From contig OY829655.1 of NCBI GenBank assembly GCA_963691815.1, positions 9,689,779 through 9,753,778 of the forward strand: a DNA stretch of 64,000 nt, in the 5' to 3' direction. Position numbers and translations under genes: made by a program. The notes below the pieces were generated by a model. That model did no database searches and was not told the origin of the DNA. It was given only the letters and a program-made list of their open reading frames with translations. This DNA is from Echiichthys vipera. Lineage: Eukaryota; Chordata; Actinopteri; Perciformes; Trachinidae. The first letter of the stretch is position 1. Each line of letters starts with the position of its first letter. Of this stretch, positions 30,452-42,794 are shown piece by piece.

Positions 30452-32324
30452 ATTGAAAGCAAGACGAGAATGAAACACTATTCCCCTGAAATGCAACTCC
30501 TCCACTGCCTTTCATATTTACACTTACAGTATGTCTAATCTGGCCAACATGTCCCAGCTTCGAGGTAATGTAGATAAAACTGAAGTTTACATGAATGGCC
30601 TTGGAAGGATTCTGTGAATCCAAAGTGTCAATATATGAGGAATGTCCTTGACAGCCTTGTATTATTTTCTAACCAAACAAAGCATGTAGCAGTTTAAGAT
30701 GCATTTCTTATCATCATTTTCCAGTTGTATCAGCTTCAGCTTGATGTGAGCTAAACGCGTCAATGCCATGCATCCACGTAGCCTACTGCATGAACAGGAG
30801 ATTTGGTTGGTTTTTTGTTAATACAATGTAAGATTTGTTACATAAGTCAGCAGTGAGTTACTATGACTCAACTCAAGTGTTTTTTCCCTCTTGTGTCTTG
30901 TGACCAAGTAGTGCAAGAGAAGAGGAGGACAGGCCATGCTCACACTCATACAGCCTAGTCTCGAAGAGCACAAGTGTACACAGCTAAATTAGTAGTATAT
31001 GTCAGTTTGAGTTTAAGAACATTCAGCCACAACTACTACCTGCAAGGGGGATTCTCTCGTGCCTCCTCTTCTAACGATTAAGATCAGAAGGGAGGGAAAA
31101 AAAGTCCAAGGGGCTCGTGGTGACAGCAAAGGTCGCTTGCTCTTAAACTATGAGGATGTCTGTAGTAAAAACGACACTGTAACAAGCTGAAATCTCATTA
31201 TAACGCTGCGTCAAGACGCACTACTTCGCTGAAATGGAAGGGAATGACTTGTGTCCCAGAGATGACCCCTGCTTCCCTCCGGCAGCAGCAAAGAATCTGC
31301 ATTATGTGGTTCGTCCTGACAGTCGTTTCCACTGTGTTGCTAAGTCAGTTACAAAACCCTTAGTAGCTGCAAATCTTATTGAATACAGCTCCTGATTCAG
31401 TGGTTTTTGCACAGACTCTGCATTCTTACGAACCATCGCTGCACTTCTACACGAGCAGGCAAATGGCAGATGTCAATCATGATACATTAAAGACAACAAC
31501 CGCTTGGGTTACTGAGTCTTAAATGAGCTTTGCACGTCATCTCACTTCTTAATATGTAAAACTGGAAGACAAAATGTTTTTCAAGATAAGATAAACCTAA
31601 CTTCCATCACGGCAGAATGAAGCCTGAGACTGAGAACCGAAAAAGTTCACTTGCATTTCTGACATTACATTTCCCAGAGGCAGAAACCCAAAACAGTGTT
31701 CAATGATCTGTGTTTATGGCTTTCAGTTAGTCAAGGAGAGATGCTGTTGCTGCCAATTAGAAAACAAACCACAATATCAGTTCATCAATGGGCTCATTAC
31801 ACATCCCCAAATCATCTGCAGTCCCACTTTAGACTTAGAGGTTAAGCTTCTCTCTTTGAGAAAATAAATCATCAATCTAGGACCAGTTCCAGTTGAGATC
31901 AGGAATCATATACCTCTGAGCTCATCAATTCCTTTTTTTGATGCCGGCATGTTTTTTCTGCGCTTTGCAACTCAAACGCTGGTGGAAGTAAAAAGTCCAA
32001 AGCGTGACATATCACATGATTAAAGATGACAACACTGTGCTTGTAATGTCTGTAAAATAACGGGGGAAACACCAGCAACGGCATGTTGAGAACATCTTTC
32101 TACGCAACAAGGGTTTCAATTTCAGGAGTGCCATATACTGTATTTGACACTCCATGCACAAGTACAAACTTTTTTTTTCTTTGACAAAGAAAACCTTAAT
32201 GTTGTCAAAGTATTCTCTCATTTCACCTACATTGTGTTCAGACCAACACAGTTGTATGGGCGCTGAAAACCTGTTAAGGCCTACTTTTTTTCCAAGCCCG
32301 CACAGAAAATTGATCATTGAAAGG
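30452..32324. other. No gene seen
   Basis: No domains, tails or TIR pairs recognised. Short frames only. Confidence 0.4.
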
Positions 32325-32405
32325 GAAAAGGATAAAGAATCAGACCAATAAGCGGAATCGATTCGGGCATTGGTATCAATAAAATCTTCTCAATTTGCAT
32401 CTCTA
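32325..32405 (-). mobile_element. hAT-like terminal fragment
   Basis: Ends in TTTGCATCTCTA, whose reverse complement TAGAGATGCAAA is a fish hAT-type terminus. The internal GGAATCGATTCGGGCATTGG and 'tggtatcaata' fit subterminal sequence. The other end was not found. Confidence 0.45.
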
Positions 32406-34477
32406 GGCTGTATCTTACCGACACCATTTTAGTTGAATACTTAAAGAAAAGTCTACAGAGCAAACTAATAAAAATGCAGTCAATGTTACACTCCTCTCGC
32501 CTGACTGTCATTTTGACAGTACGATTCAGTGAAGGAACACTTGCAGTATCAGTTGTCCCTGAAGCATTCTCTCATCCATATGTATGAAACACCATTTTGA
32601 AAGTTAAAATGTATTTTTTTTTTCCTTTCTACAAAGTTGCTTACAATCATAGAAATATGAAACAAGAGCATAGGTTAGGACTTGCTTTCATGTTAAAATA
32701 AAAGAAGGAAAAGCAGAGAAGTGCTCCAAAGCCATGTCCAGAGGTCCACGTACATCTCACAACAAAACCCATCATCTGTCACCGACTGATAAACTGTAAG
32801 AAAAACTTGTTATCCACAACAATAAATATGTTTGCAGGACAACATGAGGCACTGACACATTGGCATTGGCTCGTTAAAGCTGGATTAATTTCTGATCTTT
32901 TGTTTATGGTGTCCTGTTGCACTCTTGGTGCACCAGTGATCAAAAACACCCCGGTGACCTTCTTCAAAACACTGGATCGTCTTTCTAAGAGACGGCATTA
33001 GTGAGCTATCAAATGAATTGTGGAGCACACGAGTAAACAATAAACAGCCTTCAATTACAATTAATGATGAATGACAGTGTACGTTGGCAAGTGTAAACAT
33101 CCTTTAATTTTACATGACCTCTCTCTCTGCGCCCCTAACAGTTATTATCCACTGTTCAGATGTGATCGCCCTTTAAATGTTTTGTCTAATGTTCTCCTTT
33201 CAAATCTCTCTGAAAAATGCTACTGGATTTGACATCCTATACTACAATACATCAATAAACAGCAAACTACGAAATATAAACGTGTGACCTTATGTTAAAA
33301 TTCTCTTTGAAAAGTATGACATATTTCAGCAGTGAAACGGACGGGCCAGATGATGCTGTGATGGTGACAGAGGAATGCAAGGAACTTTAGCACGCTCTCA
33401 CATCATTATGCAGATGGTGCGACAGCTGATGGCTTTTTGTGCCTGTTGGCTCCCAAAAAGCCTTCACTTTTGAAAACTGAAGTCAGGGATTAGGATGAAA
33501 GTCACATACTGGGGAGAGAGAGGCGAATGACTCACTCTCGCTTACTCAAAATGCTGCTGCAAAAGGTATTTTAGGGGAATTAACATCAAGTCAATCCAAT
33601 TGAGCTGCTGAGCGGCCAATATTAGAAAGCGATAAATATTGAGTGGCCGTGTGAATGTGGATTGTAAAGGCAGTGTGAAGAAAATGCATGCGTGGTCAGC
33701 AGACCTTCCATGGTTAAAAGTTTTTTTAAAGAGAAATGTAGCAGGAGAAACCGCTCTGCCCTTTTAATCAAAGGAACGTGATCAAAGGTGCCCTGTTAAT
33801 GTCAAAATGTGACAGGAACGCAATACTGATGTAACACTAGTTTGAATGTGACGTGTCAAGTGAGAGTCATAATGAAATACTTTAATAACAACAGAGCGTT
33901 CTTACAGGAATGAAGCATCCTGAGGTTGGAGTAAATGAAGAATTAGAAACACTTTTTCTGTAGCCAATGCAGCTAAAAGTCTTCTTTTTTTGCCTTTCCG
34001 TCTGTCTACCCACATCCTATCTTTTTTTCCCCGACCCATCAGCTTTTCTTGCTTGCTCCAAAAAACATTTCACTCTTTTGACACCTTTGACAGCTTTGTG
34101 CAGTGCACAAGACAGTAAAAGACTCATCCCCCCCACAAGTAGTTACAGGAGGTTCAGATTGACTGAACCAAAAAAAGGCATTAAAAAATATTTAGGGCCA
34201 TAGGGTTAAGAAAGGCTAAAAGATAAAATTGTTTAAGCATTATCATTGCAAAAAAAACAACCAAACTCTATATCACACATTTTGCTTTATAAGAAAGTGA
34301 AAACTGCCAAACAGTTCTGATTTCCAACCAAGAGAAACAATAACACAATGGAGCCTGACTGAATTATGTTTGGCTTTTTTTTTATTTCTCATTTTTTTGT
34401 TTTATGGACTCAAAAGCAATAGACAACATCCTCGTTCACTACAATATACCTCATGTTTTGCAGCTTTATCCTGACCG
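32406..34477. other. No gene seen
   Basis: AT-rich, short frames only. No recognisable element. Confidence 0.4.
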
Positions 34478-34720
34478 TAGACTGTAAAAAAAGATGGACG
34501 ACAAGTCTCCACTTCCTCCCACTGTACAAAAGTGAAGCCAAAATGCGGGGCGCTGACGTTTTAATTTTTTTTTTTAAACTGTAGTGATCAGGCATCCCCA
34601 AAAGTCCCGCCTTTACACCCGCCTGACCAATCAATAGTCACCCACAGCTGTCAATCATGACTTTTCGCCAGGATCAGGGTCATATATATTATTATCTGCT
34701 AGCATGGAGGGGGTGGGGTT
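34478..34720 (+). repeat. Dispersed fish repeat fragment (TAGACTGT-end type)
   Basis: Starts TAGACTGTAAAAAAAGATGG, followed by 'acgacaagtctccacttcctcccactgtac' type sequence, a dispersed repeat start I associate with percomorph genomes. It pairs in style with the fragment at about 62890-63018, which ends in the inverted TTTATAGTCTA. This suggests a DNA element with TAGACTGTA-like TIRs. Family name not known to me. Confidence 0.45.
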
Positions 34721-35324
34721 GGCAGCCTTCCACCAGGGAGCGACTGTAACACTACATTTTAACTCTTTTTTAACTTTTTTCAGGTTTTTTTCTTTCTAAA
34801 AGTGTTGTCAGAAAAATATTAACGCTGCAGTTTATTATTTATTTTACTACACCTAGTTGTACACCAACGCTTGACACCTCCACAAAAGGTTAAATGTGTT
34901 AATAAATAATTGTCACCCCAAGAGAAACGTCTGAGAGCCACTTTGCATTTCTCAGCTTGACAAGGGCTACACATGGTGTACACACACAAACGCACAGACA
35001 CACTATGAGCCTGATTAACCCTCCGGCTCCGGTACACAGTATAGATTATGAGTCACAACCACTCATTAAAAAGGGGACTAAACAGAGCGGCTGCATTAAA
35101 AGAGGTCACTCTTGGCTGACTGACTCCATCACACACATTGTAACCCGATGGTGTCACCGTGGGCAAAAGTGTTTGTGCATCTGTGTTTGCACGTACATAT
35201 CTGTTAATGGCATGTAAAAGACCCATACATTTTGCTTTCAGCCCAGGCTGTGAACTAACTCAAAAATATCTGGGTATCAGTGGTCGCATAGGTTTTGCCC
35301 CTTTGTGTTGGTAAATGTTAAATG
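34721..35324. other. No gene seen
   Basis: Short CA-rich patch near 34979-35003. Nothing else recognised. Confidence 0.4.
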
Positions 35325-35613
35325 GACTTTTACTTATATAGCGCCGTTCTAGTCTTCTGACTACTCAAGGCGCTTTCACACTACTTGTCACATTCACCCA
35401 TTCACACTGACATTCACACTAATGGTAGTGGATCTACACACCATCTAATCCAACCATTCTCACCACATTTACACACCGGCGCAGCATGGGGAGCAATTCG
35501 GGGTTCAGTGTCTTGCCCAAGGACACTTCTACATGAGGACCAGGGGAGGTGGGGATCGAACCGCCTATCTCTCGAATGGAGGACGACCCACTCTCCACTG
35601 AGACACAGTCGTG
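35325..35613 (-). mobile_element. tRNA-derived SINE with LINE-like tail
   Basis: On the minus strand the head has a pol III A box (TGTCTCAGTGGAGAGTGG, plus-strand coordinates 35591-35608) and a B box GGTTCGATCCC (35552-35562), as in a tRNA. The body contains the reverse complement of GGTTCAGTGTCTTGCCCAAG. The 3' end on the minus strand reads GGCGCTATATAAGTAAAAGT, a stem and tail of the L2/CR1 type. This matches the general build of fish tRNA SINEs mobilised by L2-like LINEs. The subfamily is not named here. Transcription would be by RNA polymerase III, and there is no coding content. The reading frames across it are artefacts. Confidence 0.8.
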
Positions 35614-35954
35614 TTGATTGCAGAGTCTGCAGGCTCAGCAGTTTTGATTTATTTAAGTTGTGACTGAATAAAGGTGACAGCGAGCTGGTAGAGAGGGAGA
35701 CAAACATGCACATGCGGACACACGCACACCAGATAAATAAGTGACTGAGATCTGCACTCCCATCTTTGTGTTATATAACCAAGTAAGAGATGGAGACTTC
35801 ACATGATTGGATGTAAAAGATGTGTTGAGGTGCTGCTGCCAGTCAAGTCACGTCAATAAGATGGTGACACACTTAGTTAAAAAAACAAGAATCATTTTCA
35901 GTGTTACCCAGAACAAGTCTACAGCCATCCTGTCAGATCTGTGAGGCCGTCTAC
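35614..35954. other. No gene seen
   Basis: Nothing recognised. Confidence 0.4.
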
Positions 35955-36075
35955 GAGCACAGTAGTGCTTTAAGCTGAATGTTAATGCCAGCATGCAAAT
36001 ATGCTCACAATAACAATGCTAACATGTTGATGTTTAGCAGGTATATCATAAATATCATAAATATGTTTATGATAT
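35955..36075. repeat. Dispersed fish repeat fragment ('aatgctaacatg' type)
   Basis: Contains CAATGCTAACATGTTGATG followed by TTTAGCAGGTAT, a motif series common in dispersed repeats of many teleosts. Boundaries are approximate and the call rests on motif memory. Confidence 0.4.
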
Positions 36076-37468
36076 TAACCACCAGTACGATTTTGGCTTC
36101 CCCCAATTAAATGAACATGATGCTGCAATACTCCCAAATCTAATGTCTGGAGCAGAAGGCGAGAATCTTCTCCCTTTTGTGTGCAACTTAATTTTTATTT
36201 TGCCTCTAGGAAACACACTGAATTACTGTAAGGTGAAGAGGTCTTATTTTGATGCAAATATTTGCTCCTTAGATCTTATCATCAACTATTCGACAATTCA
36301 CTGTCTCCCCTAAAACACCACACTATGAAAGGCAAAACCCAAAGCGGGGAACTTGTACTTTCACTTTGGAATTTAAATATTGGAATTTATTCGGACTCAA
36401 AGTGAACAGGTTTCTGATCAGCATGGCATACACTTGGCAAATACCACAGATGGGTTCAGTTAGCAGACATCCTTTGCGGCCTGGAGGGATTACCACTTAC
36501 TCTTCCTGCACTGGTACCACATGTAAACAGACAAATGAGGCCCTGACCTTAATCAAAAACAGACCATTCAGGTTCAAATCTGGGCTCAATCTATTAGTGA
36601 TTATAAGCAAACATTAACTTCGTAGTTTAGTCTGTTAGTAGGTCAAAAACTTCTATTTTGAATGAGACAATGATGTATGTTAACCTCTTTCAAATTCTGG
36701 TAGTGCATTGCAGTCGACAGTGTCAGATGTTGAAGGGCTGAAATGAACTGTATTTATAATGTTGTCTGACATCAGTGGACTGAGTGGCTAGATATTTGGG
36801 TGTACTTTGTGCTGACCAGGTGAACCTTGTACCTAGAGCCGAGACGGTCAGAAAAGGACGGAGCACAAGGAGAGGTATACCGTAAGTAGTGGAGCTACAG
36901 CGTTCCGTGCAGTCAAGTGTGAGAAATAACACTTGCATAATACAGTACATTCAAGCGGTAAATCTACTCTTGACCCATCTCTTTCTTTATCTTGTCTTGT
37001 TTTCCTTACACTTAAATTTTGCAGAATATTTCAACTAAATAACTAATATGTTATGTAAGCATCTGTCCATAAGAATACTGATTTATATGCTCATACAGTC
37101 TGGGTATATCTACTGTTGTGAACATGTCCCTAACCACCTTCAGGAGTTGTTAATTCTCTCCCACTGACGTTCATTTAAATAAGGCAGGAACTGACTTTAG
37201 TATACTAGATCACGAATGCGCAGTAGATACTTTTCTTGTTAGAAGCTTTTCCAAATGCTCTACTTTGGCCAAATGCAGAGAGCATCAGTTGATATGGAAC
37301 TTTTTTACTAAAGTTAAAGGTCAGCACAAATATCAGAAAAGAGGGTTTGGTTTGGTGTTTTATTTTTATTTTTTAAACAAAGGATGTACAAAGGATAAGT
37401 CCTTACAGCAGCTGCAGACAGACAGCTCTTTTCTGCATGTTGTGCTCTCTCTCTCTCTTTCCTATTTA
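36076..37468. other. No gene seen
   Basis: Short frames only. A CT run lies at about 37446-37459 just before the pogo-like element. Confidence 0.4.
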
Positions 37469-38243
37469 CCATAATTTCCGGACTATAGAGCGCACCTGAC
37501 TATAGGCCGCACCAGCTAAATTTAGGGTAAAATACAGATTGCTCCATATAAAAGCCGCACCCGACTATAAGCCGCAGGCGTGTAATTACCGTAGTATATA
37601 GGGGTTCCTGCTACCACGGAGGGGATTGTCGGGACAGAGATGACTGTTTGGGAACGCAAAGCGTCCCATTTATTAACAATAAATCTTTCAATCATTCAAT
37701 CAAACTTTCACATCTTTTACATGGCGAACAGCATTCGTGCAGAGTACAAATAATACAACGGTGCAAAGTAATACAAAGTGCTCGCCTGTAACACGGCAGT
37801 AAAAGTGCAGTCCCGCGGCCGTTTACGTTATCAAAATAATCAGCCTACTACCGGTATATGAAAAGTCAGTTCTTCATGCTGCCTTCTCCAACGTCTCACC
37901 ATTGATTCATTGATGTCAAGGGTACGTGCAGCAGCTCTATTTCCTTCTTTGACAGCCAGATCGATTGCCTTTAACTTAAAAGCAGCATCATATGCACTTC
38001 TCCGTTTGTTTTCCATGTTGAGGGTGTTTGCATGAACACTTCCTTCGCGCAAACTGTCGCTGAAGCTCTCCTATTCTTTGTTTTGCTCTCGTTACCTGGC
38101 GCCAGATGGCTGCCTCGGTCTCGCGCATCCTCGGTAGTGCGCGCCCCTGGTTACCGTAAGCCGTAGAAAAGCCGCACCGTTGAATAAGCCGCAGGGACCA
38201 GAACAAGGGAAAAAAGTAGCGGCTTATAGTCCGGAAATTACGG
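37469..38243 (-). mobile_element. Pogo/Tc1-mariner-type element, internally deleted
   Basis: The left end CCATAATTTCCGGACTATA and the right end TATAGTCCGGAAATTACGG are long inverted repeats, each flanked by TA (37467-37468 and 38244-38245), the TSD of Tc1/mariner/pogo elements. Subterminal sequence has several 'actataagccgcacc' type repeats on both sides, possible transposase-binding sites. The minus strand keeps one Brinker-type DNA-binding exon, but no DDE catalytic domain is present. At 775 bp it is a non-autonomous derivative of a longer element. Confidence 0.85.
37840..38016 (-). CDS. Brinker-type (BrkDBD) DNA-binding domain remnant of a pogo-like transposase
   Basis: A 58-residue frame from ATG at 38016. 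It contains KRRSAYDAAFKLKAIDLA and, further on, RAAARTLDINESMVRRWRRQ, the helix-turn-helix pattern of the Brinker/CENP-B-like N-terminal domain found in pogo-type transposases and in POGK-like host proteins. In full-length proteins this domain binds the transposon ends, and a DDE domain follows. Here the frame ends about ten residues after the helix-turn-helix, so no catalytic part is encoded. The start was chosen because it immediately precedes the conserved KRRS segment. The frame has no stops or frameshifts, but whether it is expressed is unknown. Confidence 0.7.
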   Translation of the reverse strand: MENKRRSAYDAAFKLKAIDLAVKEGNRAAARTLDINESMVRRWRRQHEELTFHIPVVG

Positions 38244-38245
38244 TA

Positions 38246-38919
38246 CCTGTTTCTATAAAAAAAAAAAAAAGGCAAAAAATCTTAAAAAGAAAAAAAAGCA
38301 GATGAATAGGGGTTCAATCTGACTGGTAGCTTCATTTTCAGATTTATATTATTTTTTTATTCAATTCTGAAAAAAGTAGGAAAGTGGACGTCAGAGATGG
38401 ACAAGCTGATCGTCTCTTGAGCCGCTGTCCGCTCTCTACAGTGAAATGGTCCGCTAGGGATGGGGAATGGCAGAGGGGCCGTGGCCACCAGCCTGCGTCA
38501 ACTAGCTAACTAGTGGAACTGCAATCAAGCCAGCTAACACTCGCATTTCTGCTGCCAAATAAGTTAATGCTACAACTGCCGTATACTGACATTCATGATA
38601 ATTGCATTCAATGGTGTTGGCTGATTGGACCACGGAGATAAAGTGTCAGATAGACTAGCTTGCTAATTCAATAACGAAAACATTTCTGTGTAACTTCATC
38701 CACTGCTTTCCTGTCCAACACCCTAGTGACGGAGACTGGCAGCGGTGTGGAGCAAGTTATTACGTAAATAATTTCAAGAATAGCTCAGTATGCTACGGAG
38801 GCTAGTCTGTGTGTGTGCAGGTGAAGAGAGACGCCGGATGACCGCAGAGCAGACAGCAGTTAAGTTGTAAATTTTTAGCAAATGTTTCATATTCCCTGAC
38901 ACTGGTTTGTTTCTGTAAA
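38246..38919. other. No gene seen
   Basis: Poly-A/T patches directly after the pogo-like element. No other feature recognised. Confidence 0.4.
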
Positions 38920-39076
38920 CAGTTTATGTCAAACCTGAAGCCTTCACTCACATGGAAAGGTATACGGCTCATTCATTCAACAGCAGTATCGGATCGGTAT
39001 CCGGTATCGGCCGATGCGCTCAGCCCAGGTATCGGTATCAGACTGGATCGGATAAAACTGGATTGGTGCATCTCTA
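38920..39076 (-). mobile_element. hAT-like terminal fragment (TAGAGATGCACC type)
   Basis: It ends GATTGGTGCATCTCTA. Its interior ('ggatcggtatccggtatcggccgatgcgctcagcccaggtatcgg' type) is the reverse complement of the fragment at 59921-60080, including the shared 'ttcattcaacag' and 'tatgtcaa.cctga.gcc' blocks. The other terminus was not found. Confidence 0.7.
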
Positions 39077-41354
39077 ATACATATGCAAGCATGTTAACAT
39101 TTGCCTAGAATTGGCGGCCATGTTAGGGAGAAATAAGGTTGCCAGCTGTAGAGAAGGCCTCCTTGAGCTCCTTGGTTGTACGTGTCGTTAAAAACTGACT
39201 ATGGAAAATTAAGTGTGCTGTTATTACGAATATAAAATCTTTTTTTTTTTTTTAGATATTCAAGGCACTGAAAGGGATTTATTTGCCACCTCCGTGTGGA
39301 ACAATTAGCTGTGTGACAGTGTAGAGCATGGTGCCAACTGAACATATGGAAACCAGTAAAGAAGAAGCGGGGAGCTGTGATGTGGCCTCGCTGTGATGAC
39401 GCATCGTGTCTGGGAGACTATTTTCAAACAGCTTCCATATACAACCCAGCCCCACCCTTGACTCTCTTGCCAACTGCACTGGCCACCAGTTAGTCACACA
39501 GATTCTTTTGAGTAATGTTTCATATCCAGTCAACAACAGACCCTTTAATAACGGCTTTACTGTGATTTTACAACGGCCTGTTACAGAAATGTTATTCCAA
39601 AATGTGTAAAAAGGAGTGTTTTACAGGTGAGATGTTAGGATTTTATCCTACGCATGTAGGCCACCCATGAGGCAGGCCCAAGAGACCATGCCTGATAACG
39701 AATAATTCATAAACGCATTTACAAAAATGAACGTGAATGTACACAGTGGGTAAAGGGGGCGAAGAGGGGGCTGGTAGAATTGAAGCAAACAGGAACCACG
39801 GGAAACAGCAACAAAGAGGTGGAGCCGATCAGATGAATGTAGATTTAAGGAAAGATTTAAACCTGGAGATGTTTGATGTGTGTGTGCTCATGTCCACTCT
39901 CAGACCCTGCAGAACTCTCACTGAGATAATTCCCTTAAAGCAAGTGTAATGCAGCGGGTTTTCCTGAGCCATCAGCTTTTTCTTCACTCTCCTCTCTTCT
40001 TCTTTCTTCCTTTCTCATTCATTTGATGTGCTTCCTCCTAATCTTCTCTGGGCCAACCTCACAGAGACAGAGGACACACTCGAGCATTCAGCCATAGCAG
40101 AGACTCATTCACATAGCAGAGAAAGCTTCCCTTGTTCAGTGTGCTTAAGTGTTTGCCCCTGCGTGTATGTGTGCATTTTTAACAGTATAATTTGCTGCAT
40201 GATATCAGAGTCACCAGCTGCTAAGGGAAGATTTTCTACATCCAATCTATTGTGGTACTGAATTACAATTCTGTAACTGAGCATGGTACTCTGCTCGGCT
40301 ATATTTTGCTACCCATGAATGGGAACTCAGTGATTCAGCAATGACTGTTGATAAATCAATAGCTTCAAGGGGAATGTCTCCCATTTTCAAAGCAAAATAC
40401 GTTTCTTTCAACCCCTCTAGGAACTGCCGGGCCCAGCCGGAGCAGGTTTCATGACTTCATACCTTGGATGTTTACGTGGCACGCTCCATTTTAAACGAGT
40501 ACATGATCAAATGTAGACGTGAGAATGGAAATATGAAGGCACCTTATTTAAGGGTCTTTACCCCAGGAAGCCTACTAATATGTTAAGCAGGTTTTTCACT
40601 GCTATGCTGTATGTGCAAAGACAAACAGGCATCTCCTGTCTTCTCCATGGTAGAGTTTATTTTTAGACTGTTTACCCCAATTTTTGCATACTCAGAACTC
40701 AGAAATCTGTTACACAAAGCTCCTACTGCTTGAGTTGAGAGCATTTAGTCATTCCCTAGCAGCCACATTTTTGTTGGTTGTTATCGTTTTGGTTGATGTA
40801 GCATATGCACGCCCTTTTTTATCCCCTACCATAAAGTCTAGCTAAAATTGGAGTTTAACTGGTGTCTCTTTATGAAACTAAAAAAAAAAAATCATTCACC
40901 CGAATTGAGAAAGTCAAGCTCTCAGTTTGTTTCATTTTGCCAGATTCAGGTCTGTTTCACTTAAGAAGGTGTATGGTAAATAGCAACCAAGGTACATAAC
41001 ATGCTTATGATCTGACACAACAAGGTCTGGTATTTCTGGCTCTGAAAATGATACAAACATCTTGCCTGTAATCACAATACGCAATAATCAAAAAATACAC
41101 AATATTCAATAGCAATAAACCTTAGTAAAGCAGGCACATAACAAATGGTTACATTTGCGAGATCAGTAGGGAAACCCCAGAGTAGAAAGGTCCATCAGCA
41201 ATGCGTTGGTGCCCTTGAATGAAACTTGTGATGTCATCAAGTATAAAGTGAGGTGTGTAAAATATTCTAAACAAACAACAAAATGTTCCAAGTAAATAGG
41301 GTGCGTAAATTTTGGTCTTATTTTTACAACTGAAACTGAATTTTGTTATGACAG
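39077..41354. other. No gene seen
   Basis: A T run near 39240-39253. All frames are short and lack domains. No transposon ends recognised. Confidence 0.4.
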
Positions 41355-41441
41355 AGAGAATAAAGTACCTCAAAAAAGTACTGTTGGGTACTAGTACCGA
41401 ATTCCAGGTCCAAGTACAAATGTGAATGTCCCCCAACCCTA
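41355..41441 (-). mobile_element. hAT-like terminal fragment
   Basis: Contains GGGTACTAGTACCGAATTCC and ends CCCCCAACCCTA, in the style of a hAT right end (reverse complement TAGGGTTGGGGG). The opposite end was not recognised. Confidence 0.4.
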
Positions 41442-42533
41442 TAGATGACATCACAAATTTGAGTTTTAGTGCTCTAGCTTGGATTTGGGAGAGAGTTTTT
41501 AAATCTTTACTACTATATACTGTAAGCTTTCGATGTAAACTTCACTAAGTGGCTCTATGCAGTAAACGTGCTTTATTGTATGAAGGGAGTTGCTGGAAAA
41601 GAGCATGCACATGATATGAGAATGTTTCAAACCCTTCTACTATTATGGCCACAGGCTTCTGTAAATCCCTGATATGCAATTATGAAATGCATCATTCCTC
41701 CAAGTGCTTTCAAAGTCCAGTCAGCCATGTCTGAGATATCGCTTGTGACAAATGGACAAACAATGGAGAACACCCTTGGGCCAACTGGTATAATTGTAAA
41801 GTTGCCAGGACTAAGTGGTAGAAAATAATAAACATAATCAATAAGATATCATGTCAAACAAAGAACCTCAATTCTGTTTCATTCTTTAAAAATGATGACT
41901 CTTGTATGATGATAAAATTCTGTGATTTCAATGTAACTTAGTACTGGAGGAGAGGTGAAAGTTGAAACACTAAAGAGGCAAGGAGAAGAAAGGCAAGTGA
42001 GACCTCAAGTGACTGGGCCCTCGGAGGACAAACGCACTGCAGTGTCAAGCACTACTCTTCATTTATGTCCAGCAAGCCATAACCGAGGCATGTTGCCCAG
42101 CTGAGGGGTATCTACAAGGGGAAAACCATTCAATCAGAATTACTACCCAACCATGTGTAGTGCCTTGAGTGTAATCACAAACATGATGATTAATTCAATT
42201 AATATCAATTAGTGATCTGCACTGTACACCCTCAGCCAGGAGCCAATCACATATTGAACTTTAATGTGTACCTCAGAGCAATATTTCTGCTCTCAGCATG
42301 AAAGGACATGTTTAACATGCCTGTTAACAGTATCAATAAGCTGATAAGGCTGCAGGGAATCGTGAGCCAAGTCTATAGGCTAGTCTGGGTAAATGAGACT
42401 CTCAGAGGACAGTTCAAATGAAGCTTCACATGACTGTCTATTGTTTCTTGCTGAGCCATCACAAGTGGCATAGTTAAGAGGTTATTCCACAACTGAACAC
42501 CCAATTAAGCTCTTGGATATATGCCTGTAAACC
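41442..42533. other. No gene seen
   Basis: No features recognised upstream of the L2 fragment. Confidence 0.4.
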
Positions 42534-42794
42534 TACAAAGCTCTTATTGGTCAGGCTCCGTCGTATCTTAAAAAGCTCATAGTACTGTATCACCCGACTA
42601 GATCGCTGCGCTCTGAGAATGCAGGGCTACTTGTCGTTCCTAGAGTCTCCAAAAGTAGAATTGGAGGCAGAGCCTTCAGCTACCAAGCTCCTCTTTTGTG
42701 GAACCAACTCCCAAGTATTATTCGGAATGCAGACACTGTCCCCATATTTAAGAGTAAACTTAAAACTTTCCTTTTTGATAAAGCTTACAGCTAG
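42534..42794 (+). CDS. L2 ORF2 C-terminal segment (partial)
   Basis: 86 codons followed by TAG with no stop or frameshift. Readable blocks are QAPSYLKKLIVLY, SLRSENAGLLVVPRVSKSR, GGRAFSYQAPLLWNQLP and TVPIFKSKLKTFLF, the usual C-terminal pattern of L2/Maui-like LINE proteins downstream of the RT domain. The catalytic RT core is missing because of 5' truncation, so it cannot be active. The intact frame suggests a younger copy than the RT pseudogene at 8.6 kb. Confidence 0.85.
   Translation, partial: YKALIGQAPSYLKKLIVLYHPTRSLRSENAGLLVVPRVSKSRIGGRAFSYQAPLLWNQLPSIIRNADTVPIFKSKLKTFLFDKAYS

Noticed and set aside
35385..35713. ORFs of 92 and 99 codons
   Set aside because: Both lie across the tRNA-derived SINE.
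36560..36590. GGTTCAAATCTGGG, resembling a tRNA B box
   Set aside because: No A box or tRNA stem at the right distance; chance match.
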